Shown piece by piece: positions 58,173-64,000 of a DNA stretch of 64,000 nucleotides. Source of the stretch: JAUXEH01 sp965533275 (GTDB taxonomy: Bacteria > Acidobacteriota > Aminicenantia > Aminicenantales > Aminicenantaceae); the NCBI GenBank assembly GCA_965533275.1, contig CBESWG010000011.1:1-64000 (forward strand), written 5' to 3'. The number at the start of each line of letters is the position of its first letter. Positions within the stretch are counted from its first letter, which is position 1. The translations under genes were made by a program, and so were the position numbers. The notes beneath the pieces were generated by a model. The model worked only from the letters and a program-made list of their open reading frames with translations, was not told where the DNA came from and did not search any database.

Positions 58173-60710
58173 GTGAACAGAATCAGCCGATTGTTGTTGT
58201 GTGTCCTTGGAGCGGTCATATTCCTGCTGGCCGGGGCCCTGGAGGCCCAGGTAGCATCGCCGGAGGAATTCCTGGGCTTCGCACCCGGGACGGACCGTAA
58301 GCTGGCGGACATGGATCAGATCATCGAATATTTTCAGAGACTCGGCCGGGCCAGCGGGCGTGTCGTGGTTGACGAAGTGGGTAAAACCACGGAAGGGAAT
58401 CCCTTCATCGTGGCCATCATCACGTCTGAGGCGAATCACCGGGATCTCGATAAATACAGCGGGATCCAGCAGAGGCTGGCCGATCCGCGCAGCCTGGGCC
58501 GGGATGAGGCTGAGGGCTTGATCCGGGAGGGCCGTGCGGTCGTGATGATCAACTGTTCGATCCATGCCACCGAGGTCGGGGCCAGCCAGATGTCCATGCA
58601 GCTGGCCTATGACCTGGCCTCCGGAAACGAGCCGGATGTGCTCCGCATTCTGGACAATGTCGTCCTCCTCCTGACTCCCATGCACAATCCGGATGGGATC
58701 AAAATGGTGGTAGACTGGTACCGGAAGCATCTGGGCACCGAGTTCGAAGGGAGCCGCATGCCCTGGCTCTACCACAAATATGTGGGGCACGATAACAACC
58801 GGGACTGGTTCATGTTTACCCAGGTGGAAACCCAGCTCACCATCCAGGTGCACAACACCTGGCACCCCCATGTCATCGTGGACATGCACCAGATGGGGAG
58901 CACAGGAGCCAGGCTTTTCGTCCCCCCCTTCGTCGATCCCTACGAGCCCAACATCGATCCCATCCTGCGCCAGCAGGTGGGCATGATGGGGACCTTCATG
59001 GCCAGCGAGCTCACGGCCCAGGGCAAGGCCGGAGTGATGCACAGCACCGGTTTTGACGCCTGGACTCCCGCACGCGCCTATCATCACTACCACGGAGGGA
59101 TCCGGATCCTGACCGAGGCCGCCAGCGTCCGCGTCGCGACACCCATCACGGTCTCCCCCGACAGTCTGCGTGCCGATGTCAAACAGGAGTCGGTCCGCAT
59201 GCCCATGCCCTGGATGGGGGGTCGGTGGACCTTGGGCGACATCGTAGCCTATGACTATGCCGCGGCCAAGGCGGCCCTGACCAATGCGGCCGGGCTGCGC
59301 GAGAGCTGGGTCCGCAACTATTCCCGCATCTTTGTCAAGGCGGTCGACCGGACGGACCTTCCCTATGCGTACGTGATCCCGCAGGAGCAGCGGGACCTCG
59401 CGACCGCGATAAAGATGCTGAACATCCTGAAGATGGGCGATGTGGAAGTCCATCAGGCAGAAGCCGCGTTCACCGCGGGCGGGCATGGGTATCCCACGGG
59501 AACCTATGTCGTGTTTTTGGCTCAACCCTTCGGCGGCTTTGCCAAGACCCTTCTAGAGCGGCAGGTCTATCCCGAGATCCGGGATACGCCGGGCGGCCCC
59601 CTGAAAACACCCTACGATGTCGTGGGGCACACGCTGCCCCTCCTCATGGGTGTGGATGCCGTCAAGGTGGACAAGGCCTTCCAGGCAGACACGCGCCTGC
59701 TCCGGTCCATCCCCAAACCCAAGGGCCGGGTAACTACCACGACCGATGCCTATGGATATGCCTGGGGACACGCCTCCAATGACGACATCGTGGCGCTCAA
59801 CCGGCTCCTGAAGTCTGGGAAGACGGTCCATTGGAGCGCGGAACAGTTCGAAGCAGCCGGCCGCACTTGGCCGGCGGGTACCATGCTGGTGCGGAATGAG
59901 CCCAGGATTCTGGTGGAGCTGAACGCCATCAGTCAGGACCTGTATGTCAACTTCACGGCCCTCGCTGCCCAACCCGGAGTGCCCTCCTACAGGATCCATC
60001 CCCCCCGACTGGGAGTCTACAAGAGCTGGACCGCATCCATGGATGAGGGCTGGACCCGGTTTGTCCTGGAACAGTTCGAGTTTCCCTTTCAGAGCATCAC
60101 CAACAGAGAGATCCGGAAAGGCGGGCTGGACAAGGATTTCGATGTGATCATCCTGCCCGATATGTCCAACAGCGCGATCGTGAACGGCCTCCGAGAGGGT
60201 TCCCTGCCGGAGGAATACACGGGGGGGATCGGTGACGTGGGGATCAAGAACATCCGGTCCTTCATCCAGGGAGGTGGAGCGCTCATCACACTCAACTCCG
60301 CCGCAGATTTTGCACTGAGGAGCCTGAACCTGGGAGTGGAGAATGTGGCTGCCGGGAAGCCGCGCCAGGAATTTTTCATCCCGGGATCCCTGCTCAGTGT
60401 CATCCCCGATACGACCCATCCCATCGCGTTCGGCTACGGCCGTGGCGCCTCCATCTTTTTCCGGCGCAGCCCTGTGTTTGCCGCGGGAGAGGGACACAGT
60501 GTGCTCCGCTATCCAGCCCATACGCTAGAGAGCGGTTGGGTGACGGGGGAGGAACTCCTTTTCAACCGGAGCGCCCTGCTGGATGTCCCGTTCGGAAAGG
60601 GGCGTGTGATCCTCATCGGATTCCCGGCCCAGTACCGCTCACAGTCCCATGGATCTTTCCGGTTTCTCTTCAATGCCGTCTTCTACGGTGCAGCAGCCAA
60701 GGGGGAGTAA
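58173..60710 (+). CDS. Secreted M14 family zinc carboxypeptidase
   Basis: 845 residues. The GTG start at 58173 has GAGGAGGAG eight bases upstream, and a signal peptide covers about 1-25. The zinc ligands are His131 and Glu134 (SIHATEVG) and His239 (VDMHQMGS); the catalytic glutamate is Glu315 (RILTEAAS). The C-terminal half (about 400-845) is a beta-rich region of unknown role that contains a class I glutamine amidotransferase-like stretch (DVIILPDMSNSAIVNGL). It removes C-terminal residues or acts on cell-wall peptides. Confidence 0.9.
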   Translation: MNRISRLLLCVLGAVIFLLAGALEAQVASPEEFLGFAPGTDRKLADMDQIIEYFQRLGRASGRVVVDEVGKTTEGNPFIVAIITSEANHRDLDKYSGIQQRLADPRSLGRDEAEGLIREGRAVVMINCSIHATEVGASQMSMQLAYDLASGNEPDVLRILDNVVLLLTPMHNPDGIKMVVDWYRKHLGTEFEGSRMPWLYHKYVGHDNNRDWFMFTQVETQLTIQVHNTWHPHVIVDMHQMGSTGARLFVPPFVDPYEPNIDPILRQQVGMMGTFMASELTAQGKAGVMHSTGFDAWTPARAYHHYHGGIRILTEAASVRVATPITVSPDSLRADVKQESVRMPMPWMGGRWTLGDIVAYDYAAAKAALTNAAGLRESWVRNYSRIFVKAVDRTDLPYAYVIPQEQRDLATAIKMLNILKMGDVEVHQAEAAFTAGGHGYPTGTYVVFLAQPFGGFAKTLLERQVYPEIRDTPGGPLKTPYDVVGHTLPLLMGVDAVKVDKAFQADTRLLRSIPKPKGRVTTTTDAYGYAWGHASNDDIVALNRLLKSGKTVHWSAEQFEAAGRTWPAGTMLVRNEPRILVELNAISQDLYVNFTALAAQPGVPSYRIHPPRLGVYKSWTASMDEGWTRFVLEQFEFPFQSITNREIRKGGLDKDFDVIILPDMSNSAIVNGLREGSLPEEYTGGIGDVGIKNIRSFIQGGGALITLNSAADFALRSLNLGVENVAAGKPRQEFFIPGSLLSVIPDTTHPIAFGYGRGASIFFRRSPVFAAGEGHSVLRYPAHTLESGWVTGEELLFNRSALLDVPFGKGRVILIGFPAQYRSQSHGSFRFLFNAVFYGAAAKGE

Positions 60711-60736
60711 ACCAGGGGGAATCGGGAAATTAGGGA

Positions 60737-60765
60737 TTGACAACTAGCGGGCCAGGCCCGACAAT
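60737..60765 (+). promoter_or_regulatory. Promoter with internal palindrome before the small beta-barrel gene
   Basis: TTGACA (60737-60742), 17-base spacer, GACAAT (60760-60765). The spacer contains the odd palindrome CGGGCCAGGCCCG (60748-60760), 6-bp arms around one base, touching the -10. This is the classical position for a repressor operator. The -10 itself is weak. Confidence 0.45.
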
Positions 60766-60786
60766 TGGAATGGAAAAGGAGGCCCT

Positions 60787-61446
60787 ATGAAAACACATAA
60801 AAGCATCATTCTGTCACTGGTACTGCTGCTTGTCCTCAGCCTCCCGGGGCTGTTGTCGGGGCAGCAGGATCCCGCCCGGATATCTTTTCACCTGTTCGGC
60901 AGCCTGAACCGCATCTTGGAGTATGGCTGTGAATGCGATTATGAGCAGGGTGCCAATGACTTCCCCCTGACCCCCGCCCATTCGACCTCCGTTTTTGGCG
61001 CAGGTGTCGGATATCTGCTGGGAAAGGGCTTCGGACTGGAGCTGGATGCACGCTACTACGGCAGCACCGAGGTCACCCTTACCGATCCCTCCGATTTGGA
61101 CACGGTCAAGATCGACTCTTCCCGACACTACTCCATCACCTTCAACATCCTCTACCAGATCCTGCGGGGAAGCGTGCGGCCTTACCTGGTTGGAGGCGCC
61201 GGATTCGACACCCTGGTCGATGTGGATTCGAAGTTCTACAAGACGGAGCTGGGCTATGACTTCGAGCTCGCGCCTCCGGATAAGAATACTCACTTCGTTT
61301 GGAACCTGGGCGGGGGAGTCGAATTTGTGCTGGGCCGTACGGTGGGACTGCGTCTGGATGCACGATACGTAAACATCCCCAAATCCGGCAGTCAGCCCAC
61401 GATCTCAGGCCTGAACGCGACCGCGGGCGTGACCGTCAGGTTCTAG
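60787..61446 (+). CDS. Outer-membrane beta-barrel protein
   Basis: 219 residues with signal peptide (about 1-25, ending LLSGQQ). The rest alternates polar and hydrophobic residues in about eight strands and ends with an aromatic residue (NATAGVTVRF), consistent with an OmpW/OmpA-like barrel. AAGGAGG lies five bases before ATG 60787. Its stop shares a CTAG with the convergent receiver-domain gene. Confidence 0.75.
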   Translation: MKTHKSIILSLVLLLVLSLPGLLSGQQDPARISFHLFGSLNRILEYGCECDYEQGANDFPLTPAHSTSVFGAGVGYLLGKGFGLELDARYYGSTEVTLTDPSDLDTVKIDSSRHYSITFNILYQILRGSVRPYLVGGAGFDTLVDVDSKFYKTELGYDFELAPPDKNTHFVWNLGGGVEFVLGRTVGLRLDARYVNIPKSGSQPTISGLNATAGVTVRF

Positions 61447-61925
61447 ACGAACGTCTTTACGATCTCCCGCTGCAGATCCTGCAGCTCGCCATAGGCCAGG
61501 TTGATCTCTTGGATCTTATTGTTCAGGCGCTTCATGAGTTTCTGTTTTTCCAGTCCGTTGCGGAATATGATCAGGATGTCGTCGTTATCCCAGGGTTTTT
61601 CGATGTACTGGAACAGTCCCACGCTGTTTATGGCCTTGATGGCATTTTCCTTGTCCGCGTAACCCGTGAGTATGATCCGCGGGACCTCAGGCCGGAGATC
61701 CCTTACCGCGGCGAGGAAACTGATCCCGTCCATTTCCGGCATCAGGTAGTCTGAAACGACCAGGTCGACGGGCCCTTTTTCGATGTAAACCAAGGCTTCC
61801 TTGGCGGAGGTGAAGGTCTTGACCGTATACGTGGTCTCAAGCGACAGAAATGAGTTGATGCTGGTCAGCACCATCTCCTCGTCATCGACGATGACGATGG
61901 TGGAGTTCTTTTCTAATTCGGTCAT
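61443..61925 (-). CDS. Single receiver-domain response regulator with coiled-coil tail
   Basis: 160 residues. The receiver domain has Asp14/Asp15, phospho-acceptor Asp59 in VVSDYLMPEMDG, Thr87 (ILTGY) and Lys110 (EKPW), all conserved. Residues about 125-160 form a coiled coil (LMKRLNNKIQEINLAYGELQ), with no DNA-binding output domain. It may act by protein contact with the adjacent cyclic-nucleotide-binding protein or a sensor outside the window. No kinase is visible. Confidence 0.9.
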   Translation of the reverse strand: MTELEKNSTIVIVDDEEMVLTSINSFLSLETTYTVKTFTSAKEALVYIEKGPVDLVVSDYLMPEMDGISFLAAVRDLRPEVPRIILTGYADKENAIKAINSVGLFQYIEKPWDNDDILIIFRNGLEKQKLMKRLNNKIQEINLAYGELQDLQREIVKTFV

Positions 61926-61939
61926 ATTTGCTCCTAAGC

Positions 61940-62365
61940 TCAGCGGCTGATCCGGGTCATCAGTCTCCGCAGTCTTTTTACCATGGTTTTTAGGATGCTC
62001 TGCGTTATCGCGACGTAGTCGGCCAGGAGATCTATGAAGTCCTCCTTGTCGATCCTGAGGATGCGCGTGCCCTCGAGGGTTGTGGCCGTTGCGACGCGCG
62101 GTTCGTCGTCGAACAGGGCCCAGGTGCCGAAGACGTCCTTGGACCCGGCCACCATCACTTCCTCTCCGGCCCGGGTCATCCGGACCTGTCCGCTGATGAC
62201 CATGTACATGGCGTCCGGCAGGTCCCCCTCCTGAAAGATGGTCTCATCCTTTTGGAGTTCGCTCTCTTCCGTGATGGCAGCGATGTGAGAAAGATCCTCG
62301 GTCGAGGTGTATTCGAAGATGTCGATCTCCTGCAGGAACAGGACCTTCTCTACAGTTGTCAGCAT
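61940..62365 (-). CDS. Cyclic nucleotide-binding domain protein
   Basis: 141 residues forming one cNMP domain: IFEYTSTEDLSHIAAI, EGDLPDAMYMVISGQVRM (about 45-62), the phosphate-binding cassette region ALFDDEPRVATATT with the conserved Arg, and a C-terminal basic helix VKRLRRLMTRISR. There is no helix-turn-helix, so it is not a CRP-type regulator. It lies 14 bases upstream of the receiver gene and 50 bases downstream of the HEAT gene. Confidence 0.88.
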   Translation of the reverse strand: MLTTVEKVLFLQEIDIFEYTSTEDLSHIAAITEESELQKDETIFQEGDLPDAMYMVISGQVRMTRAGEEVMVAGSKDVFGTWALFDDEPRVATATTLEGTRILRIDKEDFIDLLADYVAITQSILKTMVKRLRRLMTRISR

Positions 62366-62415
62366 GTTTATCCTGCCTTATGTGTGTCGCCCTCTTTTGA
62401 AATTACCACATAAAA

Positions 62416-64000
62416 TTACCTTGCGTCAATCTCGCCCGAGGCCTCCAGGTGCTGGATACAAAGCCGAGCGGTCTCTCGGACCAGGGGATGTTTCGCCTCG
62501 AGCAGCGGCCTGATGCTTTCCTCGAACTTCCGGTATCTGTGCACAGCGATCAAGTAGATGGCGCAGGCGATCAGCCAGATATCATCTCCCTGAAGGACGT
62601 TTGTGATGGATTCTTCAGCCTCGGGCAGCTGCGCGGGCAGCGGCTGCCCACTATTTATCAGGAGCCCGGGCCGCGCGCTCTCCACGATGGGGATCAGGGA
62701 TCTCTTCAGATCGGAATCGAGCACATTGTCCAGGAATTCTATGGCATTGGCGCGGAACCGGGAAACGCTGCTCATGAGGCCCAGATAGGCGTGCTGCATA
62801 TCCTTGGGTGGATAGCGGAGCCCAAGCAGGCGGAAGATACGGTCCAGGCAGTCCGCCAGCCTTTCTTCCAAAGCCAGGACCAGCAGCCGTCGGGACTTAA
62901 AGGGGGGATCATTTTCCTCTTGGGCGCCTGTCTGTTCCCGACTCAGGATCAGGTTCTGCCTCATCCAGGAACTGAGCATCAGGCTGTAGAGGTCGATCTC
63001 TTCGACGATGCGGGCCTTGATCAGATTGGGGTCGAACCTGAGGTCGGGGAAACCGACGCGGAGCTTGTTCAGGGCGCGGATGTTATGATAGCGGAATGCG
63101 AGGTCCCACTTCTCCAGCTGCTCCCACAGGTGGTCCACGGATCTCTGCGATCCGATCAGCGCCAGGACCGGGGGGATGGCCCGGCGCGTCCTCCTGTCCA
63201 GCTGCTCATCTCCGAGCAGCTCGGCAAGAGGCTCGATGACGTCTTGCCCATAGCCGGACAGGCATTCCCGGATGCTCATGCGGAGGTGTCTCGTGTCCAG
63301 GTTCTCGAACAGGAACGGCAGGAACTCCGGATCAGGGGAGAGTCCGATGCTGTCCACTGCAGCCTTTATGACGCGCGGATCCTCATCCTGCAGGAGCCCG
63401 TGGAGGAGCCCGTTCAATTCCCTGTCACCGGTCAGGCCGATCGCATGGGCAGCCTGGACCTTGATGAACGTCTTCTGCTCAGAGCCCTCAGTTCCTTCCC
63501 CTGCGCCCTGAAGCAGGGAGATCACAGTCTCCTTGAGAGCGAATTCCCTACGAAATTCCTTGCTCTCTCTCCATTCACGAGCGGCACACAGGACGGCTGC
63601 TGCGCGGACACGTGGATTGGGATGCGCCAGAAATCCCTTCAATGCTGCCAATTTGTCATCTGAAGTCTTGAAAAGATAAGAGATCGCCCCCCGCTGTACA
63701 TCGATGCGTTCATCTTCCACCAGGTTCCTGGATTCAGCTGTGATATCGATTTCTGGATACTTGAGGGACATGCGAAGTACTGCGGCACGCACTTCGGAGG
63801 AGGGATGGCCGATCAAACGCTCCAGGTGGGGCAGCAGCTCCTTGTTCTTCACGTTCTCCAGCAGGCCCAAGATGTATAGGATCTGCCTCTCGCTGGAGCC
63901 CTCCAAGACCTTGGCGAATCCTGAGAAAAGCGAGGCATCTTCCAGGTTCAGGGGCTGCTCATCCAGATCGATGGTGCGCTTTTCAATGGCGTGACGGAAT
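62416..64000 (-). CDS. HEAT-repeat protein, C-terminal part (possible nucleotide-transporter fusion)
   Basis: The frame is open to the right edge (codons to 63999), so this is the C-terminal part of a larger gene, about 528 residues. Visible HEAT repeats include KELLPHLERLIGHPSSEVRA, AALKGFLAHPNPRVRAAAVL and LLHGLLQDEDPRVIKAAVDS. A C-terminal helical module (LADCLDRIFRLLGLRYPP, then RANAIEFLDNVL) follows. From memory, this layout occurs in proteins with an N-terminal ATP/ADP-translocase-like membrane domain, which would lie outside the window. The 63906 TTG is an internal codon, not a start. Last 50 bases before the cNMP gene are non-coding. Confidence 0.75.
   Translation of the reverse strand, partial: FRHAIEKRTIDLDEQPLNLEDASLFSGFAKVLEGSSERQILYILGLLENVKNKELLPHLERLIGHPSSEVRAAVLRMSLKYPEIDITAESRNLVEDERIDVQRGAISYLFKTSDDKLAALKGFLAHPNPRVRAAAVLCAAREWRESKEFRREFALKETVISLLQGAGEGTEGSEQKTFIKVQAAHAIGLTGDRELNGLLHGLLQDEDPRVIKAAVDSIGLSPDPEFLPFLFENLDTRHLRMSIRECLSGYGQDVIEPLAELLGDEQLDRRTRRAIPPVLALIGSQRSVDHLWEQLEKWDLAFRYHNIRALNKLRVGFPDLRFDPNLIKARIVEEIDLYSLMLSSWMRQNLILSREQTGAQEENDPPFKSRRLLVLALEERLADCLDRIFRLLGLRYPPKDMQHAYLGLMSSVSRFRANAIEFLDNVLDSDLKRSLIPIVESARPGLLINSGQPLPAQLPEAEESITNVLQGDDIWLIACAIYLIAVHRYRKFEESIRPLLEAKHPLVRETARLCIQHLEASGEIDAR

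Noticed and set aside
57780..59525. 581-codon open frame on the minus strand spanning the S9-M14 junction
   Set aside because: It lies opposite two peptidases with complete catalytic motifs. Its translation is rich in His, Gly, Pro and Arg with no recognisable motifs, as expected of antisense frames in GC-rich DNA.
1..64000. tRNA, rRNA or prophage genes
   Set aside because: Gaps between genes were inspected by eye and no cloverleaf, ribosomal RNA segment, integrase or structural phage gene was recognised; a covariance-model search could still find a small RNA.

Overview
The window is GC-rich and almost fully coding. It comes from a bacterium with a Gram-negative type envelope: several predicted outer-membrane beta-barrels, lipoproteins with lipobox cysteines, and a MurE carrying the meso-DAP motif DNPR. 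The mixture of a dcw division cluster, histidine catabolism, many secreted peptidases (S9, M14, M28, M23, M48), an AGCS amino-acid symporter, a lipoprotein sulfatase-like enzyme and an MglA-like GTPase resembles Acidobacteriota/Aminicenantes-type peptide users. That placement is inference; there is no rRNA in the window to test it.

Layout. 1-3384 (+): end of an isocitrate/isopropylmalate dehydrogenase, LeuC- and LeuD-type hydro-lyase subunits, tsaB and rimI. 3412-4655 (-): truA and a SLOG-fold protein. 4790-12226 (+): a probable operon with a lipoprotein alkaline-phosphatase-superfamily enzyme, two small proteins and four GT-B glycosyltransferases arranged A-B-B'-A'. 12318-14912 (+): MglA-like GTPase and comM. 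14911-15113 holds a perfect 23-bp inverted repeat and a duplicated 29-bp hairpin. 15213-20970 (+): thioredoxin with a near-consensus promoter, ACT-malic enzyme, a histidine ammonia-lyase whose MIO triad is Ala-Cys-Gly, a DUF1080 protein and an SH3/beta-barrel protein. That last gene converges on a second SH3/beta-barrel protein (20967-22169, -). 22442-39417 (-): the dcw cluster mraZ-rsmH-ftsL-ftsI-murE-murF-mraY-murD-ftsW-murG-murC-ftsQ-ftsA-ftsZ with hutI appended and overlapping ftsZ; murB and ddl are absent from the cluster. 39563-40232 (-): DUF2007 and Nudix genes.

40434-43289 (+): a Gly/Trp/Tyr- and Ser/Arg-repeat lipoprotein followed by a FecR/DUF6600 protein. 43344-44666 (-): an M23 peptidase with an altered zinc motif. 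44712-44975 contains a perfect 28-bp inverted repeat, and a diverged relative of this region lies at 55069. 44976-47088 (+): ECF sigma factor, anti-sigma factor and a secreted secretin-N-domain protein in overlapping frames. 47217-52002 (-): M28 peptidase, AGCS symporter, small membrane protein, cyclophilin and a two-domain CAP-like protein. 52124-53269 (+): iron-type alcohol dehydrogenase. 53270-54982 (-): M48 protease with zinc ribbons. 55344-61446 (+): S9 and M14 peptidases, then a beta-barrel protein. 61443-64000 (-): receiver-domain protein, cyclic-nucleotide-binding protein and the C-terminal part of a HEAT-repeat protein.

How it fits together: envelope synthesis and division (dcw, glycosyltransferases, M23) sit beside extracellular and periplasmic protein breakdown with uptake of amino acids (S9, M14, M28, AGCS, hutH/hutI). 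The most unusual signals are the intergenic repeats, the ECF-anti-sigma-secretin-N operon, the duplicated glycosyltransferase block and several enzymes with changed catalytic residues. No CRISPR array, rRNA, tRNA, transposase or phage gene was seen.
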